Source of the DNA: Flammeovirga sp. OC4
GTDB lineage: Bacteria > Bacteroidota > Bacteroidia > Cytophagales > Flammeovirgaceae
DNA length: 64,000 bases
Direction of reading: 5' to 3'
Assembly: GCF_000812565.1 (NCBI RefSeq)
Contig: NZ_JTAM01000003.1
Span: 1-64,000, forward strand
Positions 1 to 8,682 of this stretch are shown here, in pieces (the stretch's first letter is position 1; every line of letters begins with the position of its first letter). The notes under the pieces are model-generated. The model had not been told where the DNA came from and ran no database searches. It worked only from the letters and a program-made list of their open reading frames with translations. Made by a program: the position numbers and the translations under genes.

Positions 1-11
1 CTGATGAGTTA

Positions 12-30
12 TGAGACAGCCTCTTTTTTT
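12..30 (+). terminator. Right half of a rho-independent terminator cut by the window edge
   Basis: The sequence TGAGACAGCCTC followed by a run of T looks like the 3' arm and U-tract of a rightward terminator whose 5' arm lies left of base 1. It may also end the leftward protease transcript if the hairpin is bidirectional. The matching arm is not visible, so this is an inference. Confidence 0.4.
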
Positions 31-44
31 ACATTCTGAAAAAT

Positions 45-1682
45 CTATTTTGAGATTTTCTCTGCATATTTTACAGCTTCATAAAGGTTTATAACACCTC
101 CTGTTACTGAAAGTGTTCCAAACTTCACTTTTTCAGGCTCTTGCCCTTCTTCCAAATCTCCATAACCTGGTTTGTAAACTTCTTTATTTTTCAAAGGAGT
201 AACTGTTTTCATCAAGATTTTCTTTACTTGAGAAGCTGAAAGATTTGGATAGTATGACATTAAAACTGCAGCACAACCTGCTACAACAGGGCAAGCCATA
301 CTTGTACCATTTAATGCTTCATACTCTGATCCTGGTACCGTTGAGTAGATGTTATATCCTGGAGCAAATAAATCTACATTCTTTTTCGCGTAGTTTGAGA
401 AAGTTGCAGGCAACTCTTCATCAATATGCCATGTAGATGCACCTACTTCAATCCAGTTACGTGCTGTACCTCTTCTATTATATCTATCCGTTGGGAAGTT
501 ATTCTCAACATCGGTATTCTTATTGTCATTACCTGCAGCATGGACTAATAGAACACCTTTAGAATCCGCGTATTTTATAGCAGCGTCTACCTCAGCTTTA
601 TATGGTGAAAATGCTTTACCAAAACTCATATTAATAATTTGAGCACCGTTGTCGACTGCATAACGAATTGAGTTAGCCACATCTTTATCTCTTTCGTCTC
701 CATTAGGTACAGTTCTAACCACCATAATTTCAACGTTGTCAGCAACACCTTCTATTCCTAAGTCATTTCCTCTTACTGCACCAATAATACCAGCAACGTG
801 AGTACCATGTAAAGCATCAGGGCCTACAACTTTATTATTTCCGTAATATCTTTCTTTTTTGTCGTCGATATTATCTCCTACGATCTCTCTAGAATTGAAA
901 TCAGGATTATAGTTATAATCTACTTGACCTTTGAAATAATCAATACCATCTTGAATTCGAGCTTCAGTCACCCCTCTACTCATCATCTTTACAACTACTT
1001 CTTTCATACCAAGAAGCACTTGATCTTCTGTTTCCAAGGTCTCTAAAGCACCCAATAATTCTTCTTCAGAATCAAGGTCGAAATAAGCTACAAATAAAGC
1101 TTTACCTCTTTTGTATTGATGCAATAACATCTCATAATACTCAAGGTTTTCATTTGCTTTAGCAGATCCACTTTCAAAAGACTCTTTAACTTCTAACCAT
1201 AGTTTGAAATCTTTTTTATCAGCTTTTGAAATTTCGTCTTCAGCTTTGCCATCAAACTTTTTGCTTAATGTACCATATAAACGAGCTACTTCAAGGTTTT
1301 CTTCATTTACAAATGAACCGTCTTTACCACCAATGAAATTCCATCCATTAATATCATCAACATATCCATTTTTATCGTCATCCTGACCATTACCTGCTAC
1401 TTCTTTTGGGTTTACCCAAATTACTGATTTAAGATCTTCATGGTCAATATCAATACCACTATCAATCACCGCAACAACGACCTTCTTACTTTTCTTTCCT
1501 TTTAGAACTTCTTGATAAGCTCTTTCTGTTCCAACACCGTAAACACTGTCTGTAGAATAATCTAAATTGAACCAGTTTTCTGGTGCTCCTCTTAATGGGT
1601 CTTGAGCTGAAGCAACATTTGCTACTCCTAACTGTGCTGTAAATGCACCTGCAACTAGGATTGCTTTTAAAGTATTTCTCAT
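45..1682 (-). CDS. Secreted S8 (subtilisin-like) serine peptidase
   Basis: A 545-residue exported protease. Residues 1-26 form a signal peptide ending ASA-Q. The catalytic triad is visible: Asp74 in VIDSGIDIDHEDL, His295 in HGTHVAGIIGAV and Ser461 in GTSMACPVVAG, with the oxyanion Asn385 in HAAGNDN. About 200 residues lie between Asp and His, much more than in classical subtilisins; this acidic, helical insertion is common in Bacteroidota S8 enzymes. There is no obvious C-terminal type IX sorting domain; the chain ends shortly after the catalytic domain. It lies 32 bp downstream of the small membrane-protein gene and may be the last gene of a hemL-led transcript, since no consensus promoter is visible in the gap. 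Substrate unknown. Confidence 0.93.
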   Translation of the reverse strand: MRNTLKAILVAGAFTAQLGVANVASAQDPLRGAPENWFNLDYSTDSVYGVGTERAYQEVLKGKKSKKVVVAVIDSGIDIDHEDLKSVIWVNPKEVAGNGQDDDKNGYVDDINGWNFIGGKDGSFVNEENLEVARLYGTLSKKFDGKAEDEISKADKKDFKLWLEVKESFESGSAKANENLEYYEMLLHQYKRGKALFVAYFDLDSEEELLGALETLETEDQVLLGMKEVVVKMMSRGVTEARIQDGIDYFKGQVDYNYNPDFNSREIVGDNIDDKKERYYGNNKVVGPDALHGTHVAGIIGAVRGNDLGIEGVADNVEIMVVRTVPNGDERDKDVANSIRYAVDNGAQIINMSFGKAFSPYKAEVDAAIKYADSKGVLLVHAAGNDNKNTDVENNFPTDRYNRRGTARNWIEVGASTWHIDEELPATFSNYAKKNVDLFAPGYNIYSTVPGSEYEALNGTSMACPVVAGCAAVLMSYYPNLSASQVKKILMKTVTPLKNKEVYKPGYGDLEEGQEPEKVKFGTLSVTGGVINLYEAVKYAEKISK

Positions 1683-1714
1683 TTAATTAATACTATAGAA
1701 TATAAAATGAAAGT

Positions 1715-2050
1715 TTAATGATTCTTCTTAGGCCATTGACCGGCAAAGACTTCACGAAGAAGTAATACCAAACCAACAACCATCAAAGCGGAGAGTAATT
1801 GTCCAATTTGAATTCCTATGAAATCAAAAAGACTTGGCAATGTAACAAAAAGTGTTGCGAAAATGAAACCAAATCCCAAATCAATAAACATCTTTTCTTT
1901 ATCAGAATACTCAGGAAGGTCCTTTTTCTTACAAACTGGACATTTTGATTTATCTAATCGGAGTCCATATAAAAAAATGTGTTGCCACTTGTACCTAGGA
2001 CAAGTGACAACATTTTTAGTTTTATGAAATCCTTTTCGCTTTTGACTCAT
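1715..2050 (-). CDS. Small zinc-ribbon-like membrane protein, unknown function
   Basis: A 111-residue protein. The N-terminal half is basic and carries Cys17 plus a CPVC pair (Cys37, Cys40), resembling a degenerate zinc ribbon with only three cysteines. Residues about 54-103 are strongly hydrophobic and can form two membrane spans, followed by a short basic tail. I do not recognise a named family. Its ATG lies 3 bp after the hemL stop, so it is almost certainly cotranscribed with hemL; nothing in the sequence links it to haem synthesis. Confidence 0.75.
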   Translation of the reverse strand: MSQKRKGFHKTKNVVTCPRYKWQHIFLYGLRLDKSKCPVCKKKDLPEYSDKEKMFIDLGFGFIFATLFVTLPSLFDFIGIQIGQLLSALMVVGLVLLLREVFAGQWPKKNH

Positions 2051-2053
2051 AAA

Positions 2054-3346
2054 TTATTGTATTGCAACATCTAATGACTTATCAATAGCATCAAGAATTG
2101 AAGCTAAATTCTCATCTGTTAAAGCGGCAGACATAAACCAGCTTTCATATTGTGAAGGCGGTAAGTAAACACCATTTTCTAACATTGCATGGAAGAACTT
2201 ACCAAACTTTTCAGTATCTGTAGTTTGAGCATCTGCAAAGTTTTGTACTTTCTTAGATGTAAAGAAAATACAAACCATTGAACCTAACAACGTCACTTGG
2301 TAAGGTAAATTCTTAGCATCTAAGATCTCTTGGATACCAGTGGCTAATTTTTCTCCGTTTTTTGCTAAATCCGTATATACCTCAGGATGTGTATTCAAGT
2401 AATTTAACATCGTAAGACCTGCCGCCATCGCTACAGGGTTACCTGATAGTGTACCAGCTTGGTAAACTGGCCCTGCTGGAGCAACATACTCCATAATTTC
2501 TTTTTTACCCCCATAGGCTCCTACTGGCATACCTCCACCAATAATTTTACCTAAAGTTGTCATATCTGGAGTTACACCAAACACTTCTTGAGCACCACCT
2601 TTTGCTAATCTGAAACCAGTCATCACCTCATCAAAAATAAGGACTATACCTTCACGATCACAAATATCTCTTAAAGCTTGTAAGTATCCTTCGCTAGGGA
2701 TAACTAAGCCCATATTACCTGGTACTGGCTCAATAATTAAAGCTGCAATTTCTCCTTTATTTTCAGCTACTAATTTTTCAATAGCTTCCACATCATTGTA
2801 AGGAGCTAATAAAGTATCTTTAGCTGTTCCTTCTGTAACACCTGGACTGTTGGGTACCCCCATTGTAACTGCACCACTTCCTGCTGCGATAAGGAATGAA
2901 TCTCCATGTCCATGATAACAACCTTCAATCTTTATAAATTTATCTCTGCCTGTATAACCTCTTGCAACTCTAATCGCAGACATTGTTGCTTCAGTACCTG
3001 AATTCACCATTCTTACCTTCTCAATTGAAGGTACCATTTCACAAATTAATTCGGCAATATCAATTTCTTTTGCTGTTGGTGCTCCGAAAGAAAGTGAGTT
3101 ATTTACGGCTTTTTGTACTGCTGCTGTGATATCAGGATGGGCATGTCCTAAAATCATCGGTCCCCATGAATTGATCAATTCGATATATTTATTATCATTT
3201 TCGTCAATCATGTATGCTCCTTCAGCCCCTTTGATAAATAATGGAGTTCCTCCAACTGATTTAAACGCTCTTACAGGTGAATTCACACCACCTGGAATAC
3301 TATGCTGTGCTTTAGAGAATAAAGCTACACTTTTATTGTTGTCCAC
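2054..3346 (-). CDS. hemL: Glutamate-1-semialdehyde 2,1-aminomutase (HemL)
   Basis: Converts glutamate-1-semialdehyde to 5-aminolevulinate in the C5 route to tetrapyrroles, in the cytoplasm. The 430 residues fit the family length. Visible signatures are PGGVNSPVRAFKSVGG near residue 20, NSGTEATMSAIRVARG near 115-130, IFDEVMTGFR (Asp239 contacts the PLP ring) and the PLP-binding Lys267 in TTLGKIIGGGMPVGAYGG. The start codon is GTG; no ATG lies nearby and the N-terminus aligns with the family from here. A near-consensus Bacteroidota promoter lies 36 bp upstream. It is followed at 3 bp by a small membrane-protein gene. Confidence 0.97.
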   Translation of the reverse strand: MDNNKSVALFSKAQHSIPGGVNSPVRAFKSVGGTPLFIKGAEGAYMIDENDNKYIELINSWGPMILGHAHPDITAAVQKAVNNSLSFGAPTAKEIDIAELICEMVPSIEKVRMVNSGTEATMSAIRVARGYTGRDKFIKIEGCYHGHGDSFLIAAGSGAVTMGVPNSPGVTEGTAKDTLLAPYNDVEAIEKLVAENKGEIAALIIEPVPGNMGLVIPSEGYLQALRDICDREGIVLIFDEVMTGFRLAKGGAQEVFGVTPDMTTLGKIIGGGMPVGAYGGKKEIMEYVAPAGPVYQAGTLSGNPVAMAAGLTMLNYLNTHPEVYTDLAKNGEKLATGIQEILDAKNLPYQVTLLGSMVCIFFTSKKVQNFADAQTTDTEKFGKFFHAMLENGVYLPPSQYESWFMSAALTDENLASILDAIDKSLDVAIQ

Positions 3347-3381
3347 GATAAAAAGGTTTGATTGTTTTTCTTGTATTTATA

Positions 3382-3412
3382 CAAAGTTAATTAAACCTTT
3401 GACAATACTAAA
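3382..3412 (-). promoter_or_regulatory. hemL promoter, Bacteroidota type
   Basis: Read on the minus strand: TTTA, 19 bases, then TAACTTTG, a perfect match to the TAnnTTTG -7 element. It is about 36 bp from the hemL GTG. Confidence 0.65.
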
Positions 3413-3596
3413 CAATACCTTAATTAGTATGTTTACGTTGAGTTTTATTCATTAATCAGAATGTAAAATTATACTCAATTTTGAGGATCACACTTCTGAA
3501 AATTTTGGAAAGAACAACTATTACTTCGTTTTTAGCGTTGTACTCAAAAAGTAATTCAAGAAGTCTACTTCGTTATTTTAGTTTTAGGTATAAAAT

Positions 3597-3627
3597 AAAA
3601 AAGAAACCCCCGAAAATCAGAGGTTCC
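3597..3627 (-). terminator. Orphan leftward terminator-like hairpin
   Basis: On the minus strand GGAACCTC pairs with GGGGTTTC (8 bp including two G.T pairs, 9-base loop) and is followed by six T. No annotated minus-strand gene lies directly upstream, so it may end a short unannotated transcript starting near 3690. Confidence 0.45.
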
Positions 3628-3705
3628 TTCCACTTTAATAAACTAAACTAACAAACAAACTTCGATTATGAAATTAACATACATTTATTAAAATACCTAA
3701 ACAAT

Positions 3706-4344
3706 ATGAGTGAAATTTCAAAAAAAATAGAATTATCTTATATCAACTTTATTTTGTCACATAACAAACGTCCAAATTCTGTTAATAGTCTAATTTCAAA
3801 TGAGTTAGAAGACAACAAAAGAGAGATTTTGGAGGAGTATAAAGAAGTAAATAAGATAGAGACACAAATATGGGAAGGTGGAATTATGACTGCTTTTCAG
3901 CATTCAGCAAATGACCCTAATTATGCTGAATATACTGTAAGAGAAAAACTGCTATCCTTCTTTTATAATTATGCTGAAGTACTAAAAAAAGAGGAGAAGT
4001 TTTATGAATATTCAGCAAACATTCATCCAATTTTTGAGTTAAGTATACTAAACGAAAGATCATCTGTATTAAAAAATGTATTTTTAAACAATGTCAATGG
4101 TATCATAAAAAGTGGCATGGAAACCGGTGAGGTTGCTGATCGTTTCTTCATCTCCGATTACTATGGTGACATCATATGGTATCAAGCTTTATTAATCATT
4201 AGATACTGCCTATCTGATGAGTCTAATGAGAAAGAAAATACGGATGAAATCATTGAAAAAAGTGTAAACCTCATAATGGATTTGTTTGAACCTAATTTTA
4301 CAGATTCTGCATTTCTTCTTGCTAAATTCTTATTTCAGAAATAA
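3706..4344 (+). CDS. TetR-like protein paired with an ABC1 kinase
   Basis: A 212-residue protein. The N-terminus (YINFILSHNKRPNSVNSLI, about residues 12-30) matches the pattern of Bacteroidota TetR-like proteins beginning with 'xYxxyvlxHnkRPxSV' and a degenerate helix-turn-helix to about residue 60. The rest is all-helical, as in TetR C-terminal ligand or dimer domains. It ends 2 bp before the ABC1-kinase ATG, so the two are an operon. The DNA-binding region is poorly conserved, so a role as a kinase partner rather than a repressor cannot be excluded. The family call is by recall and moderate. Confidence 0.65.
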   Translation: MSEISKKIELSYINFILSHNKRPNSVNSLISNELEDNKREILEEYKEVNKIETQIWEGGIMTAFQHSANDPNYAEYTVREKLLSFFYNYAEVLKKEEKFYEYSANIHPIFELSILNERSSVLKNVFLNNVNGIIKSGMETGEVADRFFISDYYGDIIWYQALLIIRYCLSDESNEKENTDEIIEKSVNLIMDLFEPNFTDSAFLLAKFLFQK

Positions 4345-4346
4345 AT

Positions 4347-5669
4347 ATGAGTGATATAAAAAATAAAGTACAAAAAAGTATACCTTCTACGAAAACACAA
4401 CGTGTAAGTAAATTTGTAAAAGTAGGAGCTAAAGTAAGTTCAAACTATCTTAAGCATTACGCAAAAAGTGTTATCGATTCTTCTTACGATAGAAAGAAAG
4501 CATTGGATGAAGAAAATGCAAACGATGTATATGAAGCATTGAGTGAATTAAAAGGTAGCGCCCTGAAAGTTGCTCAAATGATGAGTATGGATAAAAATAT
4601 GCTTCCTCAAGCGTATACTGATCAGTTTCAGATGTCACAATACTCTGCACCACCATTATCGCTACCACTCGTTAATAAAACATTTCAAAAAGCATTTGGG
4701 AAGGCTCCGCTAGAAATTTTCGACACCTTTTCTAAAGAGGCTGTTAATGCTGCATCTATCGGTCAGGTACATCAAGCTACTTTAGGGGATAAAACTTTTG
4801 CGGTGAAGGTTCAATATCCTGGTGTAGCCGAAAGTGTTTCTTCGGATCTAAAAATGGTAAAACCTATTGCAGTAAGAATGGTTGGTCTGAATGAAAGAGA
4901 TGTAGATCATTACATGGAAGAGGTTGAAAACATGTTACTTTCTGAAACAGATTACGACCTTGAACTCAAAAGATCTATTTCGATTTCTGAAGCTTGTAAA
5001 GACATTTCAAATATTCATTTTCCTTCTTATTATCCGGAATATTCTTCTAAGAAAATTTTAACGATGGATTGGTTGGAAGGAGAGCATTTGAACGAATTTA
5101 TTGCAACCAACCCTTCTCAAGAGATTAGAAATCAAATAGGACAAGCATTATGGGATTTTTATGATTTCCAAATTCATAAAATGAAAGAAGTACATGCAGA
5201 TCCGCATCCAGGCAACTTCTTATTCAAAGAAAATGGCACAATGGGTATCATAGATTTTGGATGTGTGAAGGTAATCCCTGATTTGTTCTATGATAATTAT
5301 TTTGATCTGATGAAGATTGAAAATTTAGAGAATAAAGAAAAAAGAACTCAAGTATTCAGTAACATGAATTTCATTTATGAAAATGACAGTCTTGAAGATA
5401 GGGAGAAACTTGATAGTCTTTTCACATCAATGATTACTATCTTATCTCGCCCATTCCAACACTCTACTTTTGATTTTAGCGATGATAATTATTTCAATGA
5501 AATAGCTGCACTTGCTGATAATAAAGAAAACCAGAAATTATTAAGGAATTCAAAAAAACCAAGAGGATTAAGAGACGGGCTTTATGTCAATAGGACCTAT
5601 TTTGGTTTGTATTCAATATTACATGACTTGAAAGCGGAAATTTCGACAAAATCGTATTTCTTCGATTAG
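4347..5669 (+). CDS. ABC1/AarF/UbiB-family atypical kinase
   Basis: A 440-residue member of the ABC1 (UbiB/COQ8-like) family, which supports isoprenoid-quinone or lipid metabolism. Visible motifs: KVAQ at 74-77 (the KxGQ helix with Gly replaced by Ala), the Ala-rich loop NAASIGQVHQA at 134-144, Lys154 in AVKVQYPG, the catalytic HADPHPGN at 283-290 and IDFG at 302-305. No C-terminal membrane spans are evident, unlike E. coli UbiB. Cotranscribed with the upstream TetR-like gene. Its TAG stop overlaps the TAA stop of the convergent histidine kinase (TTAG at 5666-5669). Substrate unknown; a menaquinone-related role would fit this phylum but is inference. Confidence 0.9.
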   Translation: MSDIKNKVQKSIPSTKTQRVSKFVKVGAKVSSNYLKHYAKSVIDSSYDRKKALDEENANDVYEALSELKGSALKVAQMMSMDKNMLPQAYTDQFQMSQYSAPPLSLPLVNKTFQKAFGKAPLEIFDTFSKEAVNAASIGQVHQATLGDKTFAVKVQYPGVAESVSSDLKMVKPIAVRMVGLNERDVDHYMEEVENMLLSETDYDLELKRSISISEACKDISNIHFPSYYPEYSSKKILTMDWLEGEHLNEFIATNPSQEIRNQIGQALWDFYDFQIHKMKEVHADPHPGNFLFKENGTMGIIDFGCVKVIPDLFYDNYFDLMKIENLENKEKRTQVFSNMNFIYENDSLEDREKLDSLFTSMITILSRPFQHSTFDFSDDNYFNEIAALADNKENQKLLRNSKKPRGLRDGLYVNRTYFGLYSILHDLKAEISTKSYFFD

Positions 5670-8659
5670 AAAACATCCACTCGTGAATCACTGGCAATGG
5701 CTTCAGATAGGTAATCTATATACTTGCTGAAGCCAGTGTCATACTCCTGCAATAATATATATATCGACTTCAAACGAGATAATTTATGTTCTACACTCAA
5801 ACTTGTAGCTGTAGTCAATTCTTTTAGTTCTTCAATTAACTCCTTATGTTCCTTTGGATCAAAATACTTTTTAGTCACCTGATCCTTAATAAGGTATTTC
5901 TTTAATGTATTAATGAGGTCGTTTCTATCCAATGGCTTTGTCAAGTAATCGTTGATACCAACAGCGAAAGCATGGAACCTTCTATCCCAATAAGCATCTG
6001 CACTTAATGCTACAATTGGAGTTGTCACATTTAATTCTTGACGCAATTTTTCAGCTGTTTCAATCCCACCCAAAATAGGCATGTGTAAATCCATTAGAAT
6101 TAAATCACATTCAGATTCTTTAATATATTTGATAGCTTCTTCCCCATTTTCCGCAATATCACAATTCAATGAAAGCTGTTTAAAAAGTGCCTTCATCATA
6201 AACTGATTCATTTTATTGTCCTCTACAATCAGAACTTTTGAATCAGTATCAAATGCTACTTCTGCTTCTCTCCCATTTTCCTCTAAAATCTCGTTTCTAT
6301 CCCCCTCAATAATTGGCAATTGTACAATGAACGTCGCCCCTTCACCCTCAATACTATAAACTCTTATTTGCCCTTTCAGCATCTCGACAAGCTTTTTAGA
6401 GATAGCTAAACCTAAACCTGTACCACCATATTCTCTAGTTACAGAATTATCAGCTTGTTCAAAAGAGTCAAAGATGACATCAATTCTATCTTCTGAAATA
6501 CCTATACCTTGATCATGAACAGATAGTTGAAGGTACTCTGAGTTTGCTGAAACAATTATTTCTATCTCTGTTTTCTCCTTCGTAAACTTGATTGCATTGG
6601 TCAATAAGTTTGTCAAAACCTGTCTGAATTTTGTAGAATCCGTCACAAAATGCGTCGGTACATTATCACTAACCTCAGTATGAATCACAACTTCTTTTTC
6701 ATGTGCCAAAGGAGTATGTATTTTGACCACTAAATTGATAAAACTTCTTATATCAATTCTTTCATGGAAAATTTGCATTTTACCAGCATCAATTCTGGAG
6801 TAATCAAGAATATTATTAATTAATTCTGAAAGGTATTCCCCGTTAAAATATATATATCGAAGTTGTTCAATAAATTCTTCAGAAAGGTTTTCAGAAAACG
6901 ATTTACGATAGAGTACGTTACTTAATCCTATTATGGCATTAAGAGGTGATCTAATCTCGTGTGAGATATTGGCCAAGAACATACTTTTTGCTTTATTTGA
7001 TTTTTCAGCAGCATTTCTAGCCTCCTTTAATTCAAATTCTACTTTTTTCTGTTGAGTTAAATTCCAGCACACCCCATGCATCTCATAGTTTCCATTCTGC
7101 ATTCTCGATTTACCATAGATTTGTATGTATTGTACACCTCTTACACTATGATTAATTTTTGCAGAAATGTTTACATTATGAAGCTGTCCTAAAAAAATCT
7201 TATGGAATAATGAGATTATTTTCAGTCGTTCTTCCCTGACAACTGTCGCTAAAAATGTTTTTAATGGAGTTGGAGTGGGTGCGTCACTTATCCCTAATAT
7301 TCTACTGATTTTCTTATCCCAAGTAAAACCCTCCTCTGGTGTAAAAGACCAAGCACCAATTTTCGCTGCATTTAATGCTAGATCTAATTTCAGCTTCTGT
7401 TGATTGAGCTCAAATGTTCTTTCTTTTACTTTTTGTTCTAGTGAACTATTAAGCTGCTTGATTTGAAGCTCATGCTTCCACTTTTCAGTAATATCTAAAT
7501 TATATACAGCAATAGCGTAGATTTCATCGTTGACATTTACAAGTGGTGAAAAAACAGACTGTATAAAAACATTATTATCGAATTGAAATTCTGTTTCAAA
7601 GATTTCTTTTTGATGAAAAGCTCTTTTAAAATGAGGGCTATAATATTCGAAAAGCTTTGAATAGGGCTTACTATTTAAATAGTCATCTTCCTTTATGTTA
7701 ATATGTAATAGGTTTTTTATGAGGTCACCAAACTTAGTATTGTAAGAAATGATCTTAAAATCAGTATCGATTGAAAATATATAACTTTTCGCACTTTCAA
7801 TCAGAACTTTTGTTTGTTGATGAGCTTCAATTAATGCCTGTTCAGCGGCATACTTTTCAGTAATATTATCGATAAATACGATATCTTGAAGATTTTTTTC
7901 ATCCCCAATTGTCTCCTTTCTTAGGTTAAATACTCTTTCTAGCTTAGGGAATTTTACAATCTGCTCTCTTTCTGTAATATCAAGTTCGCCAATACCAAAA
8001 AGCTCTTCAAAAGACATTCCTAGTAAATCATGTGTCTCAAGTCCCAATTGATGAGTGGCAGTGTCATTGGCATCAATGATAGTATTGTCTTTAATAATTA
8101 ATGCTCCTAAGTAGTTATAATGAAATAGTTGTTTGTACTTCCTCTCACTTCTTTTAAGGTTTTCTTGAGAAAGTATATATTCGGTTACATTTCTCACCAC
8201 CACTGAAACTCCTACAACATCATCTCTACTAAAAATTGGGCTGTAAGTCGCTTCAAAATGGGCTCTGGTAAAGTTTTGTTCATCTCCGTAGGAACGAATT
8301 ACAGAATATTTCTCACCTTCCAACGCTCTCTTTATGTCGTTTTCTGCCACATCAGCATCATTCTTGACTCTCATATAATCAAGAATATTTTTCCCGATTT
8401 CTATCCGTTTCCCATAAACAGAATACATCGTTTCCATATGGGCATTATTAAAAGCAAGATAGTTATAGGATTTATCAACCGAAAAGACAACATCTGAAGA
8501 ATGCTCCATCAAGAGATTAAGCATTCTAAAGTTTCGTATACCATTGGCAATAGTTTTCTTTTGCCTAGCCACCAAACGAACATACATTGATATTAATATG
8601 GTTACTAAGCCAGTAAAGAAGGTAATAAGAATCGCAAAAAGGAAAGAGTTGATAAACAT
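5666..8659 (-). CDS. Membrane-anchored hybrid sensor histidine kinase with four PAS domains
   Basis: A 997-residue signalling kinase. One N-terminal membrane span (about residues 3-25) precedes PAS-like domains at roughly 45-160, 165-265, 275-395 and 425-540, with a coiled coil (about 395-425) between the third and fourth. The HisKA domain carries His567 in FLANISHEIRSPLNAIIG; the HATPase domain shows N, G1 (DQGIGIS) and G2 (GGTGLGLAIS) boxes at about 675-790. A receiver domain at about 805-920 has Asp857 in LILMDLHMP and a TKP lysine. The last 70 residues are a helical tail. It starts 23 bp after nuoN and may be transcribed with the nuo genes. There is no periplasmic sensor domain, so the signal is probably cytoplasmic, possibly redox. 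Confidence 0.93.
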   Translation of the reverse strand: MFINSFLFAILITFFTGLVTILISMYVRLVARQKKTIANGIRNFRMLNLLMEHSSDVVFSVDKSYNYLAFNNAHMETMYSVYGKRIEIGKNILDYMRVKNDADVAENDIKRALEGEKYSVIRSYGDEQNFTRAHFEATYSPIFSRDDVVGVSVVVRNVTEYILSQENLKRSERKYKQLFHYNYLGALIIKDNTIIDANDTATHQLGLETHDLLGMSFEELFGIGELDITEREQIVKFPKLERVFNLRKETIGDEKNLQDIVFIDNITEKYAAEQALIEAHQQTKVLIESAKSYIFSIDTDFKIISYNTKFGDLIKNLLHINIKEDDYLNSKPYSKLFEYYSPHFKRAFHQKEIFETEFQFDNNVFIQSVFSPLVNVNDEIYAIAVYNLDITEKWKHELQIKQLNSSLEQKVKERTFELNQQKLKLDLALNAAKIGAWSFTPEEGFTWDKKISRILGISDAPTPTPLKTFLATVVREERLKIISLFHKIFLGQLHNVNISAKINHSVRGVQYIQIYGKSRMQNGNYEMHGVCWNLTQQKKVEFELKEARNAAEKSNKAKSMFLANISHEIRSPLNAIIGLSNVLYRKSFSENLSEEFIEQLRYIYFNGEYLSELINNILDYSRIDAGKMQIFHERIDIRSFINLVVKIHTPLAHEKEVVIHTEVSDNVPTHFVTDSTKFRQVLTNLLTNAIKFTKEKTEIEIIVSANSEYLQLSVHDQGIGISEDRIDVIFDSFEQADNSVTREYGGTGLGLAISKKLVEMLKGQIRVYSIEGEGATFIVQLPIIEGDRNEILEENGREAEVAFDTDSKVLIVEDNKMNQFMMKALFKQLSLNCDIAENGEEAIKYIKESECDLILMDLHMPILGGIETAEKLRQELNVTTPIVALSADAYWDRRFHAFAVGINDYLTKPLDRNDLINTLKKYLIKDQVTKKYFDPKEHKELIEELKELTTATSLSVEHKLSRLKSIYILLQEYDTGFSKYIDYLSEAIASDSRVDVF

Positions 8660-8682
8660 AAAAGGGCTTTATCTGCTAGTCA

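Larger units (their letters stand above)
3347..3705. other. Intergenic region between divergent hemL and TetR-like genes
   Basis: 359 bp of AT-rich sequence. It holds the hemL promoter near the left edge and a leftward terminator-like hairpin at 3597-3627 that no annotated gene accounts for. No clear promoter for the plus-strand pair was found; TAGTTTTA near 3580 is one mismatch from the consensus. Confidence 0.7.

Noticed and set aside
3126-3455. 109-codon plus-strand frame over the hemL 5' end
   Set aside because: Overlaps the hemL N-terminus and promoter; no recognisable features.
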